Shown: positions 5,324-13,554, counted from the first letter of the stretch. The stretch is DNA of 14,190 nucleotides from Paracoccaceae bacterium (GCA_009922885.1 RFUP01000022.1:1-14190), one strand, 5' to 3'. Notes: generated by a model from the sequence alone, not told the origin. A program made the numbers and translations.

Positions 5324-6553
5324 ATGCGCCGCGTCGTAGTCACCGGGCTGGGGATCGTGTCCAGCATTGGCAACAATGCCGAAGAGGTACTGGCCTCGCT
5401 TAAAGCCGGAAAATCCGGCATCAGCGCCAATGAGGCGATGAAAGAACACGGTTTCCGGAGCCAGATCGCTGGCGATGTGAAGCTCGATATCGCTGAGCAT
5501 GTAGACAAACGCACGCTGCGCTTCATGGGGCCCGGTGCCGCTTATGCGCATATCGCGATGGGGCAAGCGATTGCCGATGCTGGCCTCGAGCAGTCCGATG
5601 TCGTCAACCCCATGACTGGGGTTATCGCAGGCTCTGGCGGGCCTTCGACATCTGCGATGCTCACTGCGCACCAATCAGTTCTTTCAACTGGCGCAACGAA
5701 GCGGATCGGGCCTTTCGCAGTGCCGAAATGCATGGGTTCCACGATCAGCGCGAACCTCGCGACCTCCTATCAGATCAAGGGGATGAATTTCTCCATTACC
5801 TCCGCGTGCTCCACTTCACTGCACTGCATCGGCCTTGCCGCTCAGCAAGTCGCGCTTGGGATGCAGGACGTGATGTTTGCAGGTGGTGGCGAGGAACTGG
5901 ATTGGACGCTGTCCTGCCTCTTCGATGCCATGGGGGCGATGTCCTCCAAGTATAATGATACTCCCGAAAAAGCCTCGCGCGCCTTCGATGCGAACCGTGA
6001 CGGCTTTGTCATCGGTGGCGGCGGTGCCATCGTTGTGTTGGAAAGCCTTGATCGTGCTTTGGCGCGTGGTGCCAAGATCTACGCCGAGGTGACGGGTTTC
6101 GGTGCCACTTCGGATGGCGCAGACATGGTCGCTCCGTCTGGCGAAGGCGGCGAGCGCGCCATGCGGCTCGCACTCAAAGATATCGCCGCCGATCGTAAGG
6201 TGAATTACATCAACGCACATGGCACCTCGACGCCTGTTGGCGATGTGGGAGAAGTCGAAGCGGTGCGGCGCGTCTTTGGTCGTGGCCAGACGCCTTTGAT
6301 CTCGTCGACCAAATCCATGACGGGGCATAGCCAAGGCGCAACCGGCGCACAGGAAGCGGTTTACTGCCTTCTGATGCTTGAACACGACTTCATCACACCG
6401 TCGATCAACGTGGAAACGCTCGATCCTGCAATCGACGCAGGCGAGATCGCTACGTCCCTGATCGAAAATGCGGGCCTCGACACTGTGATGACCAACTCGT
6501 TCGGTTTCGGCGGAACGAACGGCTCTATGCTCTTGTCGAAGTATCGGGGGTAA
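5324..6553 (+). CDS. fabB: Beta-ketoacyl-ACP synthase I (FabB)
   Basis: Condensing enzyme that elongates acyl-ACPs, including the cis-3-decenoyl-ACP made by FabA, with malonyl-ACP. It has 409 residues against 406 in E. coli. The Cys-His-His triad is present: Cys162 in TSACSTSLHC, His299 in INAHGTSTPVGD and His335 in KSMTGHSQGATG. The closing NSFGFGGTNGS loop is also conserved. The ATG at 5324 is chosen because AGGAGG lies 6 bases before it and MRRVVVTGLG is the family N-terminus; a TTG at 5267 would add residues inside the leader hairpin. Only 3 bases separate its stop from fabI, so fabB-fabI are one transcript, while a terminator divides them from fabA. Confidence 0.97.
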   Translation: MRRVVVTGLGIVSSIGNNAEEVLASLKAGKSGISANEAMKEHGFRSQIAGDVKLDIAEHVDKRTLRFMGPGAAYAHIAMGQAIADAGLEQSDVVNPMTGVIAGSGGPSTSAMLTAHQSVLSTGATKRIGPFAVPKCMGSTISANLATSYQIKGMNFSITSACSTSLHCIGLAAQQVALGMQDVMFAGGGEELDWTLSCLFDAMGAMSSKYNDTPEKASRAFDANRDGFVIGGGGAIVVLESLDRALARGAKIYAEVTGFGATSDGADMVAPSGEGGERAMRLALKDIAADRKVNYINAHGTSTPVGDVGEVEAVRRVFGRGQTPLISSTKSMTGHSQGATGAQEAVYCLLMLEHDFITPSINVETLDPAIDAGEIATSLIENAGLDTVMTNSFGFGGTNGSMLLSKYRG

Positions 6554-6556
6554 ACC

Positions 6557-7345
6557 ATGGGTGTTCTGAGCGGTAAACGCGGGCTGGTGATGGGCGTTGC
6601 GAACGAGCGTTCGATCGCTTGGGGAATTGCCAAGGCCTGTGCGGAAGCCGGTGCCGAACTAGCGTTCACCTATCAAGGCGAAGCCTTCGGGCAGCGCCTT
6701 GCACCACTGGCCCAGTCGGTCGGATCTGACTTTATGGTTGATGTCGATGTCACCGACGATGCATCTCTGGACGCCGCTTTTGATCAGTTGAAAGCTCGTT
6801 GGGACAGCCTCGACTTTGTCGTCCACGCCATCGCCTTTTCAGACAAGAACGAATTGACTGGGCGTTTCCTTGATACAAGCCGTGCGAATTTCAAGAATTC
6901 CCTCGACATATCCTGCTACTCTCTGATCGAGGTGGCACGACGTGCCCATCCCATGATGGTCGAAAATGGCGGAACGGTTATTACTCTGACTTACCAAGGG
7001 TCAAACCGGGTCACGCCATTCTACAACGTTATGGGTGTTGCGAAAGCGGCTCTGGAAGCGGCTGTCCGGTATCTGGCGAACGATCTGGGCCCTGAAGGCA
7101 TTCGGGTCAACGCCATTAGCCCTGGTCCCATGAAAACGCTGGCTGGCGCGGCCATTGGCGGCGCGCGCAAGACCTACAAACATACGGAACAGAATTCCCC
7201 TCTGCGCTCGAATGCCTCGCTGGATGCGGTGGGTGGAACGGCGGTTTATCTGATCTCCGATGCAGGCTCATGCACCACTGGCGAAATCATCCGCGTGGAC
7301 GGTGGTTATCACGTGCTGGGCATGCCCCAACCCGATAACATCTGA
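6557..7345 (+). CDS. fabI: Enoyl-ACP reductase, NADH-dependent (FabI)
   Basis: Catalyses the last reduction of each fatty acid elongation cycle, trans-2-enoyl-ACP to acyl-ACP. A short-chain dehydrogenase-like protein of 262 residues, with the GVANERSIAWGIA nucleotide loop (residues 13-25), Tyr146 in LTYQGS, and the catalytic Tyr156 and Lys163 (Y-x6-K), all in the same numbering as E. coli FabI. Met159 is kept, but positions 93 and 203 are Ala where E. coli has Gly and Phe; both line the triclosan pocket. The GGGGG that serves as ribosome binding site lies within the last codons of fabB. A strong terminator follows 28 bases after the stop. The C-terminal VDGGYHVLGM is typical. Confidence 0.97.
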   Translation: MGVLSGKRGLVMGVANERSIAWGIAKACAEAGAELAFTYQGEAFGQRLAPLAQSVGSDFMVDVDVTDDASLDAAFDQLKARWDSLDFVVHAIAFSDKNELTGRFLDTSRANFKNSLDISCYSLIEVARRAHPMMVENGGTVITLTYQGSNRVTPFYNVMGVAKAALEAAVRYLANDLGPEGIRVNAISPGPMKTLAGAAIGGARKTYKHTEQNSPLRSNASLDAVGGTAVYLISDAGSCTTGEIIRVDGGYHVLGMPQPDNI

Positions 7346-7373
7346 TCGCTCGGAAACCGGTGATCCCGATTGC

Positions 7374-7403
7374 AAAAGGCAGGCGTTAAGCCTGCCTTTT
7401 TTT
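7374..7403. terminator. Intrinsic terminator shared by fabI and argC
   Basis: An 11-bp perfect stem (7374-7384 with 7390-7400), core GGCAGGC/GCCTGCC, a GTTAA loop, and seven T on the plus strand (7397-7403). On the minus strand the same stem is followed by TTTT, so it can also end argC transcription, which converges from the other side. Confidence 0.88.
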
Positions 7404-7434
7404 GTCTGCGTAGGGCATTCGTCTAAGTCTGGCT

Positions 7435-8355
7435 TCAGGCTAGTCCAGCCGCCTCGTCACATCCCAGAAGGATGTTGAGGTTCTGAACCGCTGCGCCAGA
7501 TGCGCCTTTCCCGAGGTTGTCCAGAATCGCGATCGCTGTGGCGGCACCGGTCTTCGAATTTCCGTGGATCGAAAGCTCAATCACGTTCGTCCCGTTCAGG
7601 GACTGTGGCATCACGCGAGGGCTATGCGCCGAGGCCTCGACCACAGATACAAAGCGCTCTCCGTGGTAATGGCTCTTCAACGCGTCGACAGCTTTTGCCA
7701 TGCCTTCTGATCCAAGGTCTGGCAGATGAATGGCCACGGCCATACCCTGTGCGTATTGGCCAACCGAAGGTACAAACACCGGTGGGCGGTCAAGAAGCCC
7801 GTGCTTCATCATTTCAGGCAAGTGCTTATGGCCCTGTGCCGCCGCGTAGAGGAACGCGCCATTGATCTCGCCATTCTCGAACTCGGCGATCATCGACTTT
7901 CCGCCGCCTGTGTAGCCGGACACACCGGAAATCGACAGTCCGGCCTTTGCGTCAATAAGGCCCGCTTCCACCAACGGTCTGGTCAAGGCGATGGCGCAAG
8001 TCGACCAGCATCCGGGATTGGAGACATAGGTTGCTTTCGCAATGGTCGCGCGTTGCGACTTCGACATTTCCGGGAAACCGAACGCCCAATCGGGATCGAC
8101 GCGGAAGGCCGTCGACGCATCGATGATCTTGGTGCCGTAAGGCCGAGCCAGCTCTACAGCTTCCTTGGCAGCTTCATCCGGCAGGCAAAGGATGGCAACC
8201 TCGGCGGCAGCGAAAGCCTCGGCCCGTGCCGCGGCCTCTTTCCGGCGCGCCGGGTCCACCTGAACCAGTTCGATATCCGCACGCTTCAGAAGGCGATCGC
8301 GGATTTGCAGCCCGGTCGTGCCAGCTTCACCGTCGATAAACACCTTATGGGCCAT
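7435..8355 (-). CDS. argC: N-acetyl-gamma-glutamyl-phosphate reductase (ArgC, short type)
   Basis: NADPH-dependent reductase forming N-acetylglutamate 5-semialdehyde, third step of arginine synthesis. At 306 residues it belongs to the short ArgC type common in alphaproteobacteria (the E. coli type is about 334). The N-terminal nucleotide loop reads DGEAGTTGLQIRDRL (residues 8-22). The thioester cysteine is Cys116 in VSNPGCWSTC; the residue after the Cys is Trp, where I expect Tyr. SGYTGGGKSM (146-155) and the catalytic-histidine region QGHKHLPEM follow. AGGAGG lies 5-6 bases before the ATG. It is 60 bases downstream of the ZIP transporter gene on the same strand with no terminator visible between, so co-transcription is possible. 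Confidence 0.95.
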   Translation of the reverse strand: MAHKVFIDGEAGTTGLQIRDRLLKRADIELVQVDPARRKEAAARAEAFAAAEVAILCLPDEAAKEAVELARPYGTKIIDASTAFRVDPDWAFGFPEMSKSQRATIAKATYVSNPGCWSTCAIALTRPLVEAGLIDAKAGLSISGVSGYTGGGKSMIAEFENGEINGAFLYAAAQGHKHLPEMMKHGLLDRPPVFVPSVGQYAQGMAVAIHLPDLGSEGMAKAVDALKSHYHGERFVSVVEASAHSPRVMPQSLNGTNVIELSIHGNSKTGAATAIAILDNLGKGASGAAVQNLNILLGCDEAAGLA

Positions 8356-8415
8356 GATTGCCTCCTGCGGATTAAGATGCGCGCCTGATACGCCCTGATC
8401 CTTTTCGACGCAAGC

Positions 8416-9195
8416 TTAGGCTGCGAGCGCCACATCAAGCACCATCATCAGAACCAGCCCGATCAGAAGGCCAGCCGTCGCGCGGTTCTGATGGCCGTTG
8501 CGATGTGTTTCCGGCAGAATTTCGTGGCTGATGATGTAAAGCATTGCCCCGGCCGCAAAAGTGAGGCCCCACGGCAAGAGAGAACTCGAAACTGTCACAG
8601 CTGCCGAGCCGATGAATGCGCCGATGGGCTCAACCAAGCCTGTCAATGCAGTAACGATAAAGCACTTAAGCCGTGAGTATCCCAGGCCCACGAGTGCCAC
8701 TGCCACAGCAAGGCCCTCAGGGATGTCCTGGAGGGAAATGCCAGTCATCACAGAAAGGCCATTCGTCTGGTTTCCGCCGCCGAAGGCCACGCCGATGGAT
8801 AGGCCTTCTGGGAAGTTGTGAATGGCAATCGCCAGCACGAACAGCCAGATGCGGGCGAGGCGCGCGCTATCCGCGCCGCCTTCCGGTCCGGTCTTGAAGT
8901 GTTCGTGCGGGATCGTTGCATTCAAAAGGGCTACAAACCCCGCGCCCAATAGAATGCCGCATCCTGCCACCAGTGAAGCTATGGTGACCGAACCATAGAG
9001 GCCTTCGGCGGCATCGATGCCGGGGATGATGAGCGAAAAATAGGAGGCAGAGAGCATGACGCCCGCAGCGAAACCAAGCATCGTATCGGTCATTCGCTGC
9101 GACATCGACTTGCCAATAAGGGCAGGGAGAGCGCCAAGCGCTGTCGCCAATGCCGCAATAAAACCACCTAACGTGCCAGCAAGGATCGGATCCAT
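8416..9195 (-). CDS. ZIP-family divalent metal transporter
   Basis: An inner-membrane metal uptake protein of 259 residues with about eight helices. The binuclear metal site of bacterial ZIPs is intact: HNFPEG in helix 4 (His126, Asn127, Glu130), QDIPEG in helix 5 (Gln156, Asp157, Glu160) and the helix-6 glutamate Glu189 in GLVEP. The loop between helices 3 and 4 is short, with HEH (97-99) as possible metal ligands, and helix 7 ends in HEILPETHRNGH. It is closest in pattern to the GufA/ZupT branch, which moves Zn, Fe or Mn; the metal cannot be chosen from sequence. AGGA precedes the ATG by 6 bases, and a candidate promoter lies in the gap after the MaoC gene. No Zur box was recognised. Confidence 0.9.
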   Translation of the reverse strand: MDPILAGTLGGFIAALATALGALPALIGKSMSQRMTDTMLGFAAGVMLSASYFSLIIPGIDAAEGLYGSVTIASLVAGCGILLGAGFVALLNATIPHEHFKTGPEGGADSARLARIWLFVLAIAIHNFPEGLSIGVAFGGGNQTNGLSVMTGISLQDIPEGLAVAVALVGLGYSRLKCFIVTALTGLVEPIGAFIGSAAVTVSSSLLPWGLTFAAGAMLYIISHEILPETHRNGHQNRATAGLLIGLVLMMVLDVALAA

Positions 9196-9227
9196 TACAA
9201 GTCCTAGTTCTTGAATTGGTTGTGGCG

Positions 9228-9256
9228 AAGATAGAGCGTCGGGCCGTTAGTTGCAA
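9228..9256 (-). promoter_or_regulatory. Candidate sigma-70 promoter of the ZIP transporter gene
   Basis: On the minus strand TTGCAA (9256-9251) and TATCTT (9233-9228) are 17 bases apart, each matching consensus at 4 of 6 positions. The start site would be about 25 bases from the transporter ATG. This would let the gene be expressed apart from the upstream MaoC gene. Confidence 0.42.
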
Positions 9257-9274
9257 GTCATTCGCAATTGCAAT

Positions 9275-9712
9275 TTAGGGCAGGCGCTTCAGAAGGTGGA
9301 TGGTTCTCCACCGCATCACTTCCTCGCCGTCTTGGTTGAAGGTCTGATAGAGCATACCGGTTCTGCCGATGTCCGCCCGCGACTTTGATGCCTCCGACGA
9401 GATCACTTCCGCGCGCACCGTCAGCGTGTCGCCCGGTCGCACTGGCTTGAACCAACGCACTTCTTCCATCCCCGGCGACCCCATGGAGGCTTCGGCCCAC
9501 AGCCCGGTCTCCAAGGACAAAGCAAAGGCCGTAGTCATAGTATGAAAACCCGATGCGATAATGCCGCCATAAATCGACTCTTTCGCGGCCACCTTATCGA
9601 TATGGAAAGGCTGCGGGTCATACTGTTTTGCGAAGGTAATGATCTCTTCTTCGCCCAGCATCCGGCTCTTGGTGGTGAATGTGAAGCCGACAAAAAAGTC
9701 TTCGAAATACAT
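9275..9712 (-). CDS. MaoC-like hot-dog dehydratase
   Basis: A single hot-dog domain protein of 145 residues in the MaoC/(R)-specific enoyl-CoA hydratase family, predicted to hydrate or dehydrate acyl-CoA thioesters in the cytoplasm. The family signature is clear: YDPQPFHID with catalytic Asp32 and His37, then the KESIYGGIIASGFHTMT helix and turn, and the strand MEEVRWFKPVRPGDTLTVRAEV (residues 82-103). The ATG at 9712 follows GGGAG by several bases. It is divergent from the alpha-hydroxy-acid dehydrogenase gene and 79 bases upstream of the ZIP gene. A role in a particular degradation or polyhydroxyalkanoate route cannot be read from the context. Confidence 0.9.
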   Translation of the reverse strand: MYFEDFFVGFTFTTKSRMLGEEEIITFAKQYDPQPFHIDKVAAKESIYGGIIASGFHTMTTAFALSLETGLWAEASMGSPGMEEVRWFKPVRPGDTLTVRAEVISSEASKSRADIGRTGMLYQTFNQDGEEVMRWRTIHLLKRLP

Positions 9713-9831
9713 TGCTCTCTCCCGTTTTGCGCAGGTTGTCGAATTCCGTCATGTGAAGCAATGTCTTGCATTTCTTCCTTTCAGGCTGTTTTGGTAAGAG
9801 AACATGACCAGTTTGACGAGGAGGCTTTGGA

Positions 9832-10998
9832 ATGGCCGTCATTACGAACATCGGAGATCTGAAAGCGATCTATAAACGGCGCGTCCCCAAGATGTTCTAC
9901 GACTACTGCGAAAGCGGCTCGTGGACGGAGCAGACCTTTCGCGAGAACGTATCAGACTTTGACCAGATACGTCTGCGCCAACGCGTAGCTGTGGATATGT
10001 CGGGTCGATCCACCAAGACCCAGTTGATCGGTCAGGATGTTGCGATGCCCGTCGCTTTGGCTCCCGTCGGGATGACGGGGATGCAGCATGCCGACGGTGA
10101 AATTAAAGCTGCGCGCGCGGCAGGGAAGTTCGGTGTGCCATTCACGCTTTCCACAATGTCGATCTGCTCCATCGAAGACGTTGCGGAGAACACCGAAAAG
10201 CCGTTCTGGTTCCAGCTTTATGTCATGCGCGACGAAGACTACCTGCGCCGCCTGATCCAGCGGGCGAAAGACGCGAAGTGTTCGGCCCTTGTCATCACCC
10301 TCGATCTGCAAATCCTCGGGCAGCGCCACAAGGATCTCAAGAACGGCCTCTCTGCGCCGCCGAAGCTTACGCCTTCGACGATTGCCAATCTCGCCACGAA
10401 ATGGTCGTGGGGCTTGGAAATGCTCGGCACTAAGCGCCGCCAGTTTGGGAATATCGTGGGCCATGTGAAAGGAATTTCCGACGCCTCCTCTCTGATGAGC
10501 TGGACGTCCGAGCAATTCGATCCGACGCTCGATTGGGGCAAGATCAAGAAAATCAAGGAAATGTGGGGCGGCCCCGTTATCTTGAAGGGCATCCTAGACG
10601 CTGAAGACGCAAAAATGGCTCTTCAAGTTGGCGCAGACGCTATCGTCGTTTCCAACCACGGCGGGCGGCAGCTCGACGGCGCTATTTCTTCCATCAAAGC
10701 ACTTGGCCCGATCCTCGACGCCGTTGGGGACAAGATCGAAGTTCACCTCGATAGTGGCGTGCGCTCCGGTCAGGATGTGTTGAAGGCTGTTTCGATGGGT
10801 GCCAAAGGCACTTGGATCGGCCGCGCCTTCATCTATGGCTTGGGGGCCATGGGAGAAGCAGGCGTCACGAAGGCGCTGGAAGTGATCCAAAAGGAAATGG
10901 ACGTATCGATGGCCCTTTGCGGTCGGCGGCGGGTCGACGAACTGGGGCGGGACATCCTCCAGATTCCGGAAGGTTTCTCCGGGCGCTGGGAAAAATAA
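9832..10998 (+). CDS. lldD: FMN-dependent alpha-hydroxy-acid dehydrogenase (LldD family)
   Basis: Flavoenzyme oxidising an (S)-2-hydroxy acid, most likely L-lactate, to the 2-oxo acid and passing electrons to the respiratory chain. It has 388 residues, the usual length. Landmarks in order: FYDYCESGSW (residues 22-31) with the conserved Tyr, ALAPVGMTGM (75-84) for FMN, FQLYVMRD (127-134) with Tyr130, Lys252 in VILKGI, and SNHGGRQLD with catalytic His276 and Arg279. DSGVRSGQD and GRAFIYGL bind the FMN phosphate. AGGAGG is 7 bases before the ATG. It is monocistronic, with an intrinsic terminator just after it. L-lactate is the common substrate, but glycolate or mandelate-like acids are possible, so the symbol is tentative. 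Confidence 0.9.
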   Translation: MAVITNIGDLKAIYKRRVPKMFYDYCESGSWTEQTFRENVSDFDQIRLRQRVAVDMSGRSTKTQLIGQDVAMPVALAPVGMTGMQHADGEIKAARAAGKFGVPFTLSTMSICSIEDVAENTEKPFWFQLYVMRDEDYLRRLIQRAKDAKCSALVITLDLQILGQRHKDLKNGLSAPPKLTPSTIANLATKWSWGLEMLGTKRRQFGNIVGHVKGISDASSLMSWTSEQFDPTLDWGKIKKIKEMWGGPVILKGILDAEDAKMALQVGADAIVVSNHGGRQLDGAISSIKALGPILDAVGDKIEVHLDSGVRSGQDVLKAVSMGAKGTWIGRAFIYGLGAMGEAGVTKALEVIQKEMDVSMALCGRRRVDELGRDILQIPEGFSGRWEK

Positions 10999-11013
10999 TC
11001 CCTCTCAGAATCA

Positions 11014-11049
11014 GAAAGGCCGGTGGAGATACTTTCCCGCCGGCCTTTT
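11014..11049 (+). terminator. Intrinsic terminator after lldD
   Basis: The stem AAGGCCGGTGG (11016-11026) pairs with 11037-11047, with one G/T wobble, extended outward by an A-T pair and a further wobble. The loop is 10 bases and TTTT follows (11046-11049). It lies 16 bases after the lldD stop and between convergent genes, so it may serve the minus-strand gene weakly too. Confidence 0.78.
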
Positions 11050-11096
11050 CATTCATGCCCTTAAGCTATCGAACTCTTGGCGCAGAGTGCACGGAC

Positions 11097-11966
11097 TTAG
11101 AACCACTGGCCAGGCTCCATCAACCCAAGGTCCAGCAATTGGCGGGAGTGCCACTGGAACGGGGTCGAGTTGTGCCATTTGAAGGTCTCGATATCGAAGG
11201 TTGACCCCGGATTTCGCTTCAAAGCTTTGGCCGTCCGGAAAGAGCAAATCGCGGCTGTCAGGTTGTGGTGCCACGGGCAGGCGTAGGTATTATATTCCTC
11301 GTCGTTGAACGTGTGATCCGTTCGCAATGCGAGTCCGGGTTTCGATCTGAAAATGGCGATGCGGTCGATCTTTCTGCGGGCAGGCGGGATATGCTCTTCG
11401 TAGCGCCATCTCAAGCCGCCGAAAAAGTCGAGCTGCCGTTCTTTGGGGTGATTGTGATTACTTACATCAGGGCGTGCGAGGGCATAGTAACCCGACTTGT
11501 CGAGATAGGCCTCTTCCAAGGATACTCCATTCGGGAACTGGTAAAGGTCGCCTGCATATAGATCGACCACATAGGTCAACATGGCGTCGCGGCGTTCTTC
11601 TGTATGGAACGACAACATCTCTCCGACGGTCCGTTTCTCGGAGAACGGATAGAAAAGATACTCTGCATTATAACAGTAGTACATCCAGACGCCGGGACTG
11701 GCCTCATTCAATGTATTGACTGCGGTGTTCAGCGTTTCCGGCGTAGGAAGGCCGAAATCAATGCGGTGGGCCTTGGCGGCCACGTCGTCACTGACGACAT
11801 ATCCCGGCTCTGCAAACAGCAAGACCTGCGTGAAGCCGCAGGAAAAGTGATGGCGGACGGTCGAGTCGATTTCGACATCATCTTCACAGAAGATCATCGC
11901 GATCGGGCCCTTGAGGAGCACGTTTTTGCTTTTACTCAAGAAATCGCTGATGCTTGTATAACGCAT
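11097..11966 (-). CDS. Putative glycosyltransferase family 2-like protein
   Basis: A 289-residue soluble protein with no signal peptide or membrane helix. I recognise it as a protein conserved in Rhodobacterales and often labelled family 2 glycosyltransferase. The N-terminal stretch AMIFCEDDVEIDSTVRHH (residues 23-40), followed by GFTQVLLF, resembles the start of Glyco_tranf_2_4-type domains, where an acidic loop and a paired HH precede a strand. I do not see a clear DxD metal site afterwards. Other striking parts are YYCYNAEYLFYPF (96-108), HTEERRDAML, ERQLDFFGGLRWRYEEH (176-192) and a C-terminal half rich in His, Trp and Tyr (YNTYACPWHHN, WHNSTPFQWHS). It is divergent from miaB and convergent with lldD. 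The biochemical role is unknown; the family call is tentative. Confidence 0.6.
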   Translation of the reverse strand: MRYTSISDFLSKSKNVLLKGPIAMIFCEDDVEIDSTVRHHFSCGFTQVLLFAEPGYVVSDDVAAKAHRIDFGLPTPETLNTAVNTLNEASPGVWMYYCYNAEYLFYPFSEKRTVGEMLSFHTEERRDAMLTYVVDLYAGDLYQFPNGVSLEEAYLDKSGYYALARPDVSNHNHPKERQLDFFGGLRWRYEEHIPPARRKIDRIAIFRSKPGLALRTDHTFNDEEYNTYACPWHHNLTAAICSFRTAKALKRNPGSTFDIETFKWHNSTPFQWHSRQLLDLGLMEPGQWF

Positions 11967-12075
11967 GTCGCCGTCTCAAAAATTTCTTGTTTCAAAGTCG
12001 GGTATATCCCGATGCATTGCAAGGCAAGGCGCTAAAGGATAAGTGACGGACTGCTTTCCGCATGAGGACCTCGCC

Positions 12076-13395
12076 ATGACTGAGCCAAAGAAGCTCTTCA
12101 TCAAAACCTATGGCTGCCAGATGAATGTCTACGACAGCGAGCGTATGGCCGAGGCCATGGGTGGCAAAGGTTACGTTCAGACCGAAACCGCTGAGAATGC
12201 GGATATGATTCTGCTGAATACCTGCCACATTCGCGAGCGTGCTGCCGAGAAAGTGTATCACGAGTTGGGTCGCCTGCGGCACTTGAAAGACGAGAACCCC
12301 GACCTGAAAATCGCGGTGACTGGGTGCGTTGCTCAGGCCGAAGGGAAAGAGATCCTGTCGCGCGCGCCGATGGTCGATCTGGTTGTCGGACCACAGGCCT
12401 ATCACCGACTTCCCGAGCTTGAGGCGAAGGCACGACAGGGCGAAAAAGCTGTCGATACGGAGTTCCCCGAAGAAGACAAGTTCGAGCATCTCGCGGATCG
12501 CCCCAAAGCGTCGCGTGGGCCGACGGCATTTTTGACGGTGCAGGAAGGGTGCGACAAATTCTGTGCCTTTTGCGTTGTGCCCTATACGCGTGGCGCCGAA
12601 GTCAACCGCCCGGCGGCGCGAGTCCTGAACGAAGCGCGCGATCTCGTCGAGCGTGGGGTCAAGGACATTACCTTGCTCGGCCAGAACGTGAACGCCTATC
12701 ATGGTGAAGGCGACGGTAGCATTTGGAGCCTCGCCCGCCTTGTGCGCGAACTCGCGAAAGTAGATGGGCTTGAGCGCATCCGCTACACAACCAGCCATCC
12801 ACGCGACATGGATGACGATCTGATTGCAGCACATGGCGAGGTCGGGAAGCTGATGCCCTATCTCCATCTTCCGGTGCAGTCTGGCGCGGATCGGGTTCTC
12901 AAACGTATGAACCGTGGACATACGGCTGAAGAATATCTTCGCTTGATCGAGCGCCTTCGAGTGGCGCGCCCGGACATCCTTCTAACCTCTGATTTTATTG
13001 CCGGTTTCCCAGAGGAAACAGAGCAGGATTTTGAAGATACCTTGGCTCTGATCCGAGAAGTGAAGTTCGGCGCGGCCTATACGTTCAAATACTCGGCTAG
13101 GCCCGGAACGCCTGCGGCGGAACGCCCCTGCCTGCCCGACGAGGTCGCCGATGAGCGCTTGTATCGGCTGCAGGAGTTGATCAATCAGATGCAGCGCGCC
13201 TCACTGGATTCCATGGTCGGCAAGGATGTGAATGTCCTTTTTGAGAAAGTTGGACGTCAGCACGGGCAAATGGTGGGTAAATCCGATCATCTTCATGCCG
13301 TTCATATCACTGCGGATGAAATTAAGGTTGGTGATCTGAAGCGTGTGCGGGTGACTGGAGCTGGCCCGAACTCACTTTCGGCGATTCTGATGTGA
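12076..13395 (+). CDS. miaB: tRNA-2-methylthio-N6-dimethylallyladenosine synthase (MiaB)
   Basis: Radical SAM methylthiotransferase that adds the 2-methylthio group to i6A37 of tRNAs reading UNN codons. It has 439 residues, typical of the family. The N-terminal UPF0004 domain carries the auxiliary cluster cysteines Cys14 (YGCQMN), Cys50 (LNTCHIRE) and Cys84 (VTGCVAQ). The radical SAM CxxxCxxC is EGCDKFCAFC with Cys159, Cys163 and Cys166. TTSHPRDM, HLPVQSGAD and DFIAGFPEET follow, and a TRAM RNA-binding domain fills about residues 375-438. The ATG at 12076 has GAGGA 7 bases before it; a GTG at 12043 would add 11 residues unlike the family. It appears to be transcribed alone, divergent from the glycosyltransferase-like gene. 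Confidence 0.97.
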   Translation: MTEPKKLFIKTYGCQMNVYDSERMAEAMGGKGYVQTETAENADMILLNTCHIRERAAEKVYHELGRLRHLKDENPDLKIAVTGCVAQAEGKEILSRAPMVDLVVGPQAYHRLPELEAKARQGEKAVDTEFPEEDKFEHLADRPKASRGPTAFLTVQEGCDKFCAFCVVPYTRGAEVNRPAARVLNEARDLVERGVKDITLLGQNVNAYHGEGDGSIWSLARLVRELAKVDGLERIRYTTSHPRDMDDDLIAAHGEVGKLMPYLHLPVQSGADRVLKRMNRGHTAEEYLRLIERLRVARPDILLTSDFIAGFPEETEQDFEDTLALIREVKFGAAYTFKYSARPGTPAAERPCLPDEVADERLYRLQELINQMQRASLDSMVGKDVNVLFEKVGRQHGQMVGKSDHLHAVHITADEIKVGDLKRVRVTGAGPNSLSAILM

Positions 13396-13397
13396 AC

Positions 13398-13416
13398 TTG
13401 CCGCGGGAGCGGACAA
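13398..13416 (+). terminator. Small GNRA-capped hairpin after miaB
   Basis: TTGCCGC and GCGG-A-CAA form a 7-bp stem with one bulged A and a GGGA tetraloop, 2 bases after the miaB stop. No T-run follows, so it is at best a weak or Rho-assisted transcript end. Confidence 0.28.
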
Positions 13417-13554
13417 AGTTAATCCGAGCAGGCTTCATATACCCAAATAGAGCTTCACACTGGCCAAAATTTCCTTCAAACTCAATTCCGTGTTGGGCAT
13501 ATATCCGTATGGGTATTTTTGTGCTCAGGGGGAAATAACAATAGGGTCGTAGCT

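Noticed and set aside
5267..5326. TTG at 5267 as the fabB start
   Set aside because: It would put the leader hairpin and AGGAGG inside the gene and add residues before the normal FabB N-terminus. The ATG at 5324 has ideal signals.
5816..6385. A 189-codon open frame antisense to fabB
   Set aside because: Shadow of a catalytically complete FabB; no domain or ribosome binding site.
9751..9775. GCAA/TTGC repeat between the MaoC and lldD genes as an operator
   Set aside because: Only four base pairs without extension, expected by chance in a gap of this size.
9952..10515. A 187-codon open frame antisense to lldD
   Set aside because: Shadow of the alpha-hydroxy-acid dehydrogenase, without its own signals.
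11992..12921. A 309-codon open frame antisense to miaB
   Set aside because: It lies opposite a full, motif-complete MiaB, has no recognisable domain, and its open length fits third-position GC bias in the mirrored frame.
13494..13532. Promoter and strong AGGGGG site (13527-13532) as start signals for a gene beginning near 13541
   Set aside because: The codon at proper spacing is ATA and out of frame with the OmpA protein; the purine run may be only part of the leader.
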